64,000 bases of DNA from NCBI GenBank assembly GCA_008360955.1, contig LUCM01004940.1:238974-302973 (forward strand). Reading direction: 5' to 3'. Below, in pieces: positions 50,958-61,900 of the stretch (within the stretch, counting starts at the first letter, position 1; every line of letters begins with the position of its first letter). The notes under the pieces are model-generated. The model had not been told where the DNA came from, made no database searches, and worked only from the letters and a program-made list of their open reading frames with translations. This DNA comes from Fasciolopsis buskii (lineage: Eukaryota > Platyhelminthes > Trematoda > Plagiorchiida > Fasciolidae). The position numbers and the translations under genes are program-made.

Positions 50958-51136
50958 GAGCAGGCGGTGGCCAGACGGATAAGGTCGTGGTGTTCGGACG
51001 TGAAGGTCGCGGGTTCGAGTCCTCCCTCTACGGGTCAACTTCCTCACTTGGCATTCCCCCGCTGGCCGCGGCCCCCCTCCTGAAAATTGAGGTACATTGA
51101 TGTTTCATTAATAAAGGAAATAAAAGATAAAAGTAA
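50958..51136 (+). mobile_element. tRNA-derived SINE, best-preserved copy
   Basis: The head is GGCGGTGGCCAGACGGATAAG (A box TGGCCAGACGG). The near-consensus B box GGGTTCGAGTCC follows about 40 bases later. The body carries GGTCAACTTCCTCACTTGGC and GGCCGCGGCCCCCCTCCTG. The tail is TTTCATTAATAAAGGAAAT then AAAAGATAAAAG. The acceptor arms do not pair, so it is a SINE and not a tRNA gene. It directly abuts a LINE RT fragment at 51,140. Confidence 0.85.
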
Positions 51137-51139
51137 GAT

Positions 51140-51760
51140 CAGCCCATTTTCTCGGAAGCGGCTAGTACAACTGGAAACCAATAATGCTGTAGGTCCCAGT
51201 GGCTTATCTATGCGGTCTTGAAGGCGCGTACAGATGCTCATTTGGGTCTTCTGGAGTGATATTGTTGGTGGGTTTATGAAAACCAAGAATAATCCCGAAA
51301 TGTGGCATTTCGAGGGAGCCGATGCCTGTTCCGAGGAAGCATCCTTAACACGGCGTCTGATTTTATTTAAACTCAGGACAGTGAAGACCAGGGGAAGAAT
51401 GATGCCGTGAAGATAATGTAGAAAATGCTTATCTTCTTGATAATTTGAAGAAGACGGAATGTTTTGTTGTGGCAGGTTTGAGCACAAAATGCAAAATAGT
51501 GGGGATGCTATTTTTTGACTTTAAAAGTCCTTTCGCCAGTCGTGATAAATCAGTCTTTTTCGGTCGCCTACCAGAATACGGGATTGATCAGAGTTTGAAC
51601 AGACTGAATCGTTACAACTTCAAAAACCAAACTAAATTCAGTTTTGTGAATGAAATGCTGTCATCATTGTCTATAAAAGTTGACATCTTACAGGGTGCTG
51701 TCTTCTCTCTACCTATTTTTTTGGAATATACATCAACTTCGAATTTGATCTTTATTTGTA
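51140..51760 (+). pseudogene. LINE reverse transcriptase fragment
   Basis: A decayed RT. Near 51,170 a frame reads QLETNNAVGPSGLS, the A-G-P-D-G-L-type motif. Then at about 51,510-51,720 comes MLFFDFKSPFASRDKSVFF (motif A, F-x-D-F-K followed by SRD). NRYNFKNQTKFSF and VDILQGAVFSLPIF follow, the latter in the position of the V-R-Q-G-C-P-L-S-P motif. The first motif A Asp survives; the second half of the fragment and the YADD region are missing. It belongs to a LINE different enough from that at 7,000 to be another subfamily. Confidence 0.7.
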
Positions 51761-51766
51761 AATATC

Positions 51767-51886
51767 AGGACCGAACTACATAAGTGTATCAAAAAATCGA
51801 TGCGCCATTTATTGGTTTTATTGTGAATGATATGTTAATGAAACAGCGTTGTCGGTAGATATAATTCGCCAACGCTTCGATTACCG
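51767..51886 (+). repeat. Dispersed hairpin-bearing repeat, copy 2
   Basis: The same sequence as at 41,342 with roughly 75-80% identity by eye: AGGACCGAACTACATAAG, AAAAAATCGATGCGCCATTT, ATTGGTTTTATTGTGAATG and AGATATAATTCGCCAACG. The stem-loop arm is degraded here. It starts within a few bases of the end of the LINE RT fragment. Confidence 0.65.
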
Positions 51887-52163
51887 TGGGTAGTCTTTCT
51901 CAAAGCAAGTTTTACAGTCAAATATCTGAGGAAACTTTCACGTGCCAACGGATGTTGAGTTGTCTGCCAGTTTGCGCCTGTGCCTGTCCATATTGAATTA
52001 GGTGACGGGTGAAAGGTTAGTTGACTCTCACATCATGGGCCGCGGTGTGATGAGGTCAGCTACCTTGGTGACCTTTGGAATGTTTCTTTCTCGATTGTGC
52101 TAGGGCTGTTCATATCGCCGAACACTCCGCTGTCGTTCCGATTGAGGCATTTGGAGTGGGGGC

Positions 52164-52944
52164 TTACCGACAGAGCCTCGGCGTACTTCGGTCCACTGAG
52201 GTGCAGAATATAATTTGGAGTATTCTGGTGTTTTCAGAATTTATATTGTGCCCTTCTTCTTTGGCATGCGGAGCGATGGTTGAATCGCGCTCAAGTCTTG
52301 ATAGAGTTTCTTTGCCCGAAGGTCTGCACTTTTCTTTCCTCCTGTGCTCTGTCATCCATGTTTTCAGTTGTCTCCTAATTTGTCCAATGTATTTTGCTGA
52401 TCATTCCTTGCAAATGATTTTGAAGATGCAGTTATGTTGGTCTTACACACCGACTTGAACTTTAGCCTTTGATAGGCGGCGTATTATCCATCCGGAAGAA
52501 AATGTGAATATTAAAGTCACTGAGAACCTTGTTATTACTTGAAAAGTTTCTGATCTATACGGAATTCCGAGTGAGGCTGTTTCCTTCATTTCTTTCTTCG
52601 TCTTGCTTGATGATATGCAAGTTTCTAGTTGTTTTCTTATGAGGCGTGACGGATAGTGATTGGCTTTTAAGAAGTCGTTTACTAGTCTCGGCTCTTCTTT
52701 TCGTCTCGTGTCATCACTGCATAGCTTTTCAACTCTATCGACTGGCGAGGAAACAAGTGGCCGTTTCACGTACAGTGGATGAGCTGAAATGAAGTCAGAT
52801 TATTTATCCGAAACAGTTGGTTTTCTGAGAATGTTGATATTGACTTTTCGGGAGATAGTGACTTTCCGTCGCCAATCTAGGAAGTTGATGAGCCGATTGT
52901 TATCTTTTGGTCCCAGTGTAAACTTAATAGACTGGTTGGCAAAG
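52164..52944 (-). pseudogene. Penelope-like element: RT thumb plus GIY-YIG nuclease
   Basis: Penelope-like elements encode a reverse transcriptase fused to a GIY-YIG endonuclease. On the minus strand from 52,944: NQSIKFT, FLDWRRKVTISRK, NILRKPT, a stop, HPLYVKRPLVSSP, CSDDTRRKEEPRLVNDFLKA and PYRSETFQVI (to about 52,520). After a decayed linker near 52,440 come KYIGQIRRQLKTW and EHRR (52,397-52,340), then PHAKEEGHNINSENTRIL (to about 52,214), the conserved second half of the nuclease. The first GIY part and the RT palm are absent. Stops at two places make it dead. Penelope-like elements are known from schistosomes (Cercyon), which suits a trematode. A poorly conserved 3' part may reach about 51,900. 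Confidence 0.8.
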
Positions 52945-53235
52945 TGTCGCCTCTTGAGCACTGCGGAAGCTGTCGCAATCCGTCTTCACAGTCCTCCACT
53001 TTGTTCTCAAAAACAATTTGTGGTTGCGCTTCAACTCCCTTGGCCCACCCCCCGTCCCAATACAAACCCTAGACAACGAAACAATTAACACCACAAATCC
53101 CTTTCCCACCCATATTTGTAAATGACTAATCCAACCTTTCCTATAGTGAAAATATTTTGTCAAGATATATATAGTGATGTAATGGCATGAGTACGAATCA
53201 CTGAAAACGAGCTTGTTCGCCAACTTGTGTTTTCT
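52945..53235. repeat. 291-bp direct repeat, copy 1
   Basis: Matches 53,901-54,191 with equal length and about 15 mismatches that I can count (about 95% identity). It runs from TGTCGCCTCTTGAGC to CCAACTTGTGTTTTCT. Its left edge coincides with the 5' limit of the readable Penelope-like RT, so it may be part of that element or a segment joined to it. Confidence 0.92.
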
Positions 53236-53899
53236 CACTGATTATTTTATCGAAATTTGGTTTTCGAGGTTTTCGAAACGAACGATTCATGCAAATCAAA
53301 ATAATAACTGCCAGACTATGGAGATACACCAAGTATTCGGTGACTTATTTCCCCTTCTTCCGAGCATTTGAACGGGATTGGCCGTTCTGCCAAAATTTTC
53401 TCCCCTCCGGTGAATGCCCACCAGATACCGTGTTGAATCAGGCTACACACGTAGTCACCAAATGGTTATGTTTGGAGTAAAATTGCCTGGGCAAAGTGAA
53501 GGTCATTATGGAAATACCGAGGCATTAATTAGCTGCTGAAATCAAGTGGTTTAATCGCTTGTTGTTCACGATACTCTGATTATGAAGCACAGAAATAAAT
53601 CGATTTTCCTATTCGTTTTTTACACGAAATCTTTGCACAAACTAAGGTTCTCGGAGTAAAAATTTAAATTGTGGTATGCGTTAAAACCCTATTACCATAA
53701 GCAAACCATTCTAGACTGAGTAAGTCCACTGGAGTCTGACCGGAAACCGTGCTGGAAACCTCAGATACCCGCATTTTTACCGGCAAAGTCAATGGTGAAT
53801 GTAATATCAATGTAATAGTCACAAAATCATTCATAATCAAAGACTATCGACAATCTTTTAGGCACGTTCATGGTTTGAACGTCCACCTTTCTGAAGCAA
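53236..53899. other. Spacer between the 291-bp repeats
   Basis: No gene or family recognised in these ~660 bases. Confidence 0.5.
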
Positions 53900-53900
53900 N
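53900..53900. other. Single ambiguous base (N)
   Basis: The only non-ACGT base in the window. It lies exactly one base before the start of the second 291-bp repeat, which suggests an assembly or consensus join at a repeat edge. Confidence 0.95.
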
Positions 53901-54191
53901 TGTCGCCGCTTGAGCCCTGCTGAAGCTGTCGCAAACCGTCTTCACAATCCTCCACTTTGTTCTCAAAAACAATTTTTGGTTGCGCTTCAACTCCCTTGAC
54001 CCACCCCTCGCCCCAATACAAAGACTAGACAACAAAACAATTAACACCACAAATCCCTTCCCCACCCATATTTGTAAATGACTAATCCAATCCTTCCTAT
54101 AGTGAAAATATTTTGTCAAGATATATATAGTGATGTAATGGCATGAGTACGAATCACTGAAAACGAGCTTGTTCGCCAACTTGTGTTTTCT
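53901..54191. repeat. 291-bp direct repeat, copy 2
   Basis: The partner of 52,945-53,235, in the same orientation. The right two-thirds are nearly identical; most mismatches lie in the first 170 bases. It is followed by TTAATAGACT, a 10-mer that also occurs just before copy 1 at 52,924-52,933. Confidence 0.92.
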
Positions 54192-57100
54192 TAATAGACT
54201 TACATTTGTTGTACGCAGATAAACAGACGACGCTGTTTCTGGATGCAAGCACTGAAAATATGAAGTCGCAATCGTTATTCAAGACAGATGAGACGACACT
54301 GTAAAGTAGCTCTCAACTATTTCTGTGAATTTGCAGGTGTCCGTAAGTCACGATTATCGTGGCATTCGCACGCCTGCAAAGTTTCGATATCATCTAAACA
54401 ATCAAATCACAATGGACTTCTTATGCTTTCCGTGGTTAACGAATATATTCCCTCATCACACAGTCATATATATTGGAGTATTATCTTTCTGCCATTTTTC
54501 TTGAGCTGCCCGTGTGTAGGAAGCATTTCACATGGTGCTATTTTTACCCCATTAGTACATATTTTGACCGTTTATGTCATTCCCTACTGGCTTTGCTTCT
54601 CCCAAGGATGTTATCTTTGTTGTTTAGAAAGGACTTTCATTTATATACCATGTCCGTGAAACGGCTGAAGGGTAAACAGCGGTACTTACTGAAATACTGC
54701 ACTTTGGTTTAGTTACCTCTTGGTCGCATGTTTATTGATGATGAGAGCATTTCCTAATAACCAGGCAACAAGTGGAATGTCGAACAACTAAGCTGAAAAT
54801 ACACTGCTTTTGGCCCATGCACCAACCATTGGAAAGACTAGAAAATGCGCCCGTGTTAGATGTGCTTATTTGCATGCCTGTATTTCGAATAATTTAGGCA
54901 TGCATCGGTATTGTTTTGGCTCATGGTACCGAAGAATTCGTTCAATCCAGGACCGAAATGTGGAAGGAGAGTGTAAGCAATTGTGACTTTTATCAATGTT
55001 ATTAATTGTCTCCAGTGTTCCAAAATTTAATTTTAATTAACGACTTTGTATCCGAAAAAGTAATTATGTCTAAGCAATTCATTTTCGGACTATACTTCGG
55101 TCCAATTTTGCGTTCATCAATGACACTTGCAACGGACGATAATTGTTTTTCATCAAACGTAGTGGAATGGCGCTTCTACTATCTCTATTCGTGTACCAGA
55201 ATCACAAATTCTGGTTGGCACTTCTCCCATGATCTGTGCGGCCTTTCCTGATTACAATGTGCGAAAAAAATTTTCTTAAAAGTTAAGTGCAAAAAATCTT
55301 GGGTATTTTCAGATTCTTACCCATTTTCGTACTTCTCGAACGTTGAAAACCGTTTTCAGTCGCTTGGTAGCATTGGTGTTTGGCCTGGGCAAACTCATTT
55401 CGACAGAGCTGATGTAGATAGTCATTAGGTGAGACCCGACCGATCCTTTAATCACTACGGCTTTTCCCACTTAACTGGATCTTGCTCAGTTACCCTTACC
55501 GTAACTGAACTGTGCATTTCATTGCTAAGAATATGCAAAAGTAAGCACCGACAAAGGAATTCATTCAAACAATAATCATCCCACTAGAATGGCAGGAAGA
55601 GAGTTCGACAAAATATACGAGGAGTAGGAAAAGGAGGTGGGGTGTTAGTAGAGTCGATTAGAGCTTCCCAGTTGCCTGTATTCATCTCATCGCAAATATC
55701 ATTAACCTTTAAAGGAAAACAATTTATGGATATTTTTGTTTCATTTGCCGTAATCACAATCCGGGGTATCTAAAAGCTATCTGAAGTGGGTTCTGGATGA
55801 AAGTCTATTGATTTTGACTGAATCGACTTAATATGCAGACCCGGTGAACAATTTTTTCCAAGGTCAACTCCAGCTCCAGATCCGCTTGATCTGTGTTTGT
55901 ATTTGTTATTTGCTTAATAGGTAGCTTGCACGATACTGATACAAAATCTATGGAATCGAGCGATCTTGTTCCGGCGGATCTGAAAAGGACATAAACCGCT
56001 GAATAATAATTTTTTTCATTCCACCATTCAGTCGTTTTATAGCTGTTTTTAGAGCTCAGGATCGTTTTTATCTTAACTCACTAACTCATTTGTCACCCAT
56101 CTCAGTTTAACGGATGCCTGGAATGTGAACCGCGTTGTTTTGACCATCTTTACCAAATTCAGGCCAATTTTAATTTCCAATATAATTTATTTACGTGATT
56201 TATTTTCAAATTCCGGAAGGCAGGTTGTTTATGTTTATTTGTGGCACATTTACTTATTTGTTGTAAATATGTCCGCGGCAGGTTTACGCCAATTTTTATT
56301 TGGATCATTTTGGACAAAATTGGCTGGATTTTAACCAAATGTTTATTTGACAGAATTCTAAGCTCTGATCATTAGCTAATCTATCGGTTTGGTTTGGCTG
56401 GTTCTACTTGTAGAGACAACCTGGTCAGAGTTGATGTGGATGCAAAGGTGATTGGTTATTCGGAAGCTGGATTCGGCGCAAAATTCGACGAATAAAATGA
56501 GGAGGGTGAATGATTTCAACCACCCACTTAACACAGTCTTTTTTCTAGGGACTTGTAACTCGAGGATTAAAGATGTACTATCTAACTGAGCCCTATCTTC
56601 GATAATTACATTAATTCTTTGATACCATCGAAGTTTTACTCCAAAAAATTGTCCAACGTTTGAATGGACTAAGGCGGAGCAACAAATTGCAAACACTGAG
56701 TGATAATTTGACAAAATATATCTGGAGGATAAAATGTGTTTCTCGATGTGAAATATCTGACTTCAAGGTGTGAGCTAAGGATTTCGAAAAGATGACGGAT
56801 TTCCGAATCGTTATGTCTAGATCTCTTCCTGTTCTGGTATAAGGAATAAAAACGTCCAAGTTATTCCAAATGGCCATCAGTGAAATCAATACTGTGTTAA
56901 AATTTTTGCTTCTGACTAAACTCCAAAGAACGCAAGCCTCATTTGCGGAGCTTTGACGGAACTGAAACCTGTTCCCAGTTTTCACATAAAAATTAACCGT
57001 GACAATAAAGCCGGAGGTTTAATCCACTTCCCAGGCTTGAGTAACATTCCACACAAATTAGGATTGGTGTATAAGATCACATTTCCACCGAACCCATTAC

Positions 57101-58769
57101 CATTTTCCATCATAGTTACTTGAAAACTTTACTAAGTAAATCATCATACCATTTCGAAATTGCATCACAACTAAACAGATTTTCTTTGGAAATATTTGGG
57201 ATCGAAGAGCTAATCAATGCACGTTTCAGTGCGTATGCACATATGCACCCATGTAAGACCAACCACGTTTTAGAACCATGAAAAAAAAATTCCCGTGCAC
57301 CAGTTGAAATGAATTTTTGAATAGTTTTGAAGTAGAAGCAAATTAATGTGATAAAGGCATAGAAAATACCAAACAGTAGCAAAGTGCTCTGAATTCATAT
57401 CTCGTTTGAAAGAAACTAGACTGCTTCACACCCAACACTTTTGTTTATGACCCGCCGGAGGCCGACCGTTCAAGAAAGCATGTTGCGTGCGCACATGTCC
57501 ATTTACACTATGACAGAACTCATGGTGAATTTAATAGCCTAATGTTGATGCTCTCAAGAAAAATCGCGTCGGTCTCTAAATGAGTAAATAAAACTGAGAA
57601 TATCTTGTTAAATCCTAGCTAACCAGACTTTGTACAACGAAATAATTGTCAGAGTTATGTACAATAAGTTAAGCGATGGCCTCTCGTGCTGTGGTCATAG
57701 AGTCGATTCCCCCCCCCCCCGAGTACATTCACCGGCTGGCCAGAATTAGTTATTTGATTTGCGAATTTCCAGTCCGAATGTAAAGTTGTAAGTCATTGTT
57801 ATAATCAATATTTACTAGATATTTAAAGAAATTGTCCTTTCGTTGCATAGAACTGAATCAATTGAAACTGTACGATTTTCTTGATTTTGACCAAATAAGA
57901 CCGCACGACTCCCCAGCCAACCTAACACGAAAATTTCCTACCTTCTTTAGGAGCTGCTTGATATGTGTAATCGGGTACATGACTGATAACACGAAAAACT
58001 AAATGAGATTCGAAAAGCTTTTTCTTGATTTAATGTTTTACTTATTGGTATTGTCCAAGACAGGATTAGATTTGTCTGTAAAATCCTGCATTCTGATTTT
58101 GGAAATATCGCAAGCACGGTGACAGTCATTTTGGACATAATTTTCATGTCCTGGGATATGGCTGGATTTGTCCAAGCAAGAGTAGATCGGATTGTGAAAA
58201 TCCAATGCGCATTTGGGTGTAACCAATGAGAACATTAAACCCAATCATTTGTGACATCGCATTACCAGTGTGAACCCAAAGAGCGGAAGGGAAACAAGCG
58301 ATGACCTTCCGACGGTGTGCCGCCAAGCACCAACACCTGAGCTGACACGCGTTGAGTGAATACTGAGAGACCCAACGTGTGTACTCATGTCTTTCGATGT
58401 ACCCCAAGAAAAAGCCATTCGATTAGCAATCGATCGTCCGGGATCTGTCCATGGTAGCCACGTGAAAGAAAACCAGTGCCCTCAGTCAATGTTATACTGA
58501 GAAAAAAGGGTTTTCTGTTGAATCGTAACTTGTTTGAGGAAAAACAAAATGAGAAATCAATTGGAGTTAATGTAAAATCATAATAACCGGGCATAATGTT
58601 GGTGATATCCAAAAATAAAAATCCGGAATGTAGGATGGTTTGAAGCTAAGCTATAGCACACCTCACCGAAATAATTATTGCTGAACTTGGGCCACAGAGA
58701 GAAAAACAAAGTAATTCAGACTAATGACAACGGATTGTTTTCCAGCCAAACATTGTTCGATTAATCAGT
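54192..58769. other. No recognisable gene
   Basis: No supported gene. Frames of up to 124 codons show no motifs. A poly-C run is listed separately. Confidence 0.55.
57709..57720. repeat. Poly-C run beside a possible SINE B box
   Basis: Twelve consecutive C's follow AGAGTCGATTC, which resembles a B box (GTCGATTCC). GGCTGGCC follows shortly after. This may be a SINE remnant in which the B box merges with a homopolymer; the run itself is prone to sequencing error. Confidence 0.4.
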
Positions 58770-58940
58770 TTCGAATATTATCCTCATAGTCTACTAATAA
58801 ATTTTTATCCTAAGTCGCCGGGTTCGAATCCTTGCACCCTTGGGTTAACTTCGCCATTTGGTAACCCTGACTTGATTCCAAAATTTGTCTTAACTAAATG
58901 GTGTACCAGATCGTTTCATTAACGAAAAAAATGAAGAATT
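58770..58940 (+). mobile_element. Degenerate SINE copy
   Basis: The B box CGGGTTCGAATCC is intact, followed by GGGTTAACTTCGCCATTTGG and an end reading CGTTTCATTAACG and then A-rich sequence. The A-box half is unrecognisable. Confidence 0.6.
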
Positions 58941-61900
58941 AATTTCTGACCTATCTGGGCAGACATAAATCACACGGGAACAAAGTCCAAATTCCCCGTA
59001 GGAGAATTTTTCAATGGTTGCCAAAGTCAGCAGACTGCTTTCGATCCACCACATTATGGCTTCAAACGACATGCATGGATTTATCTGCAAGTGTTTACTG
59101 GTCTTTAAATTTCAAGCACTGAAACAAAAAATGCAAATATCTTTCGTAAGTGACATCGACAACTTTTAATCCGTGCACGCACAAGCCCTATAGTGAGATG
59201 AAAGTGATCCGCAAGATATTCACGCGAACCTCATAATTTTGGTCATACGATCTCGCTTTGCGTGAACTCCTAATACCCGATAACCTCGTGAATGCAAACA
59301 GTAGATCAGTTTGTGTTTCTCACACATCCATTTATTGAATTCCTCTTGGCATACTCTAAAATCCGTGTAACTGACAGATCATACGCACTTCTGGCCCACT
59401 TACAGAGCTGCATGTCCCAAGCAGTCAGCATGCAACTGTGACCTAATGGTGGAGTCATGATATACGTTGCAACAGTGAAGAATACATTGCAAGGTTTGTT
59501 CCTACAAGGCCGGCCACTCAAACGACAACATGAATATCAGCCATCGCGGAAAAGGTGACACAAATAAACAGTCACATTCAGAAGGGTACCATTAGTAGAC
59601 CAGATGCTGAGCCTAACGAAGGTGTTGCCAGTTTCACCCAGTTATCCCTTTTTGAGTCAACATAGTTCAAAAGATCCTTTGTGTTCTGCTGGGTGCTGTG
59701 CGTTTGAAGTTTAGTAGCTACATGCGTCCCATTGTCGATACCAAACCGTAAATTAACTGACATGTCCACGGTGCCAGCCTTCTTATTTGTCTCCCGTAAA
59801 CCATGGAAAACTCTTTTAAAAAAAGCAAGAAGTCACCGAAAACGAGCTCTTTTTTCACTTTCGTGTTTTAAATTAAGTAGTACAGGTCGCCAGTGAAATT
59901 CAAAATCACAAATATCCTCTAGTAATAAATGTGGTTTCTTTTTCCCTTAACCGGAGTATTCCCTTGTCTCATTTTAGCACAATTCAGTAATCATACTGGT
60001 CCTTTTTTTAAGGGAACATAACGTAACCTATCGCGTACTAATCAAAAGCTGTTTTTTCTTCCTTTGTTCTTAACATCTGTCGTCACCTGAGTTTGGATTG
60101 TGAGGCCGAGCTTATCAGAAGGATGTTGTTCCTTTGTTGGCCAATCCACCTGTACGCTTTCCACTAAGAGTACAAAAAGAGCTTCTATTTAACGAATGAA
60201 GAATCGCAAACTAATTAAGATTTATTCTCAGCTGCTCGTAAATAATATCAAGCTTTCAGTTTACATTACTAAAATGGATATTCAATTCAGCATAATTTGG
60301 ATGTGTTGGACAATGTTGTGTCCGTGACAATGAAGCAATGAATAGATATGTAGAAGCTTGTCACCTAATAATAAAATCTAACAACAACAAAAGTTTGTTT
60401 TTTGGAAATAAAGTCTTATCGTCCCTGACCAATTGCAAAGGATGCACGAGGTTCCCCCAAACGACTAGTGGAAATTACATATAATCCAACACGGTACCGC
60501 AGTCGCTTGTTTTGTAGTGTCCCAACCTTGCCTATTCTATACAGTTCCTCAAATTACTATCTCGTAAACGAGTCTACACTGGTTCATTGTTTTTTGAGCA
60601 GACGGTGCCGTGTAGTAACAACCGAAACTATAGCACGTCATTGAAGTTTGGCGGTTGCAAAATATGCACCAAAGGGAACTGCAACAAATATTTCATCTTC
60701 CTCAGTACCGGTTGTTTGCGAATGTGCGCCCATAACAGCCACCCAGGATTTCCGACCAATTTCATTCTCTTATGTTTGCTTATCAACATCGGTCTCATTT
60801 TCGGCATTCGCTTAGAAGTTTACGTAACATGATGAGTAACTTGCTACACGTTTTTACTGCAAAAAGTGTCAGCACTTGCGATGACGGTTACAGTAAGATG
60901 GAAAAAAGGCAAGAGTATTTTCAACGACCACTTAACGCGACTCCAAAAGGTTGAACAGACAACTCAGTGTTTACATAAATCTCGTAGCGAACGAGAATAA
61001 GTGTACATTTGTCATAATAACAATTCAGTTGAACGCTTAGCGTCCTAATTTGAGTGATCTCAGAAGTAGCTTACCTTCGAGAGAAGCGGTCATTCATTTT
61101 GTGTTAAATTGGTTTTATGAGAACAGAACGACGAGGTCAAACTTCAGTTTGTCAAGTTTTAACGATCTAGATTTTAAGCAGAGGAAAATAAAGGAAATTT
61201 GCAGTGCTCTTAATCATTGTGTTTCCCGTTGGCGTTTATCTTAAACCACTAGTTTTTAGGCTCAAATTATTATATCTAGTCTTGTTGTTAGGCAGTCAAC
61301 TAGGGTGCACAAAAACACGAATTTGGAACAAACAAAGCTTTCTTCAAGTAATATTTTCAGCTTGGATTTTTAAAAGTCCGCATTTTAAACGAACATCAGA
61401 AAATGACTACCACAAGAGATATAGGTAGAAGGGGAAATGCTTCGAAACGCGGTTTGGCAAACAGCTCTGAATAGCTGCTATGAGCGAGTCGCCGCGCTGG
61501 TTGCCTCGTGCACAAAGAATTAACCAAAATGGAGATTCGCCGTGGGTGATTCTTCATTACGAACTTGAATCACGTTGCCAAAAGAGTTACATGGTTGTAC
61601 GGCATCAATTCAATCTGAATAATCGTACTATCTACTCACGTGTCCATATTTACCCCCGGGTTATGGGCAAGATCTTTCAAATCATTTTTATTCCAAACAC
61701 AATATACATTACGTTTTCTGTCTCCATTGGGGACTGTAGCATCACGTCTCCACAACTTTTTTAACTGACGAATTCAGTGGTAGTTTCACTAGCCATCAAA
61801 CTCTCCATAGGGAATCGCTTATCAAACAAGGAACAAACACGGCATTACGTAGTGACAGAACTTCCGAGATCCACTCTGGGTTGCCGTTATCATTGAATTT

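Noticed and set aside
51000..51035. Possible functional tRNA gene from the good A and B boxes at 50,958
   Set aside because: Acceptor and anticodon stems do not pair and the sequence continues into a body shared by several copies, so it is a SINE head.
58144..58470. GC-richer block with an 87-codon minus frame
   Set aside because: It looks element-like in composition, but no second copy or family motif was found in the window.
61480..61764. ESPRWL motif recalling the loop motif of sugar/organic-cation transporters
   Set aside because: Only six residues match; the following sequence does not continue the transporter pattern and no transmembrane helices surround it.
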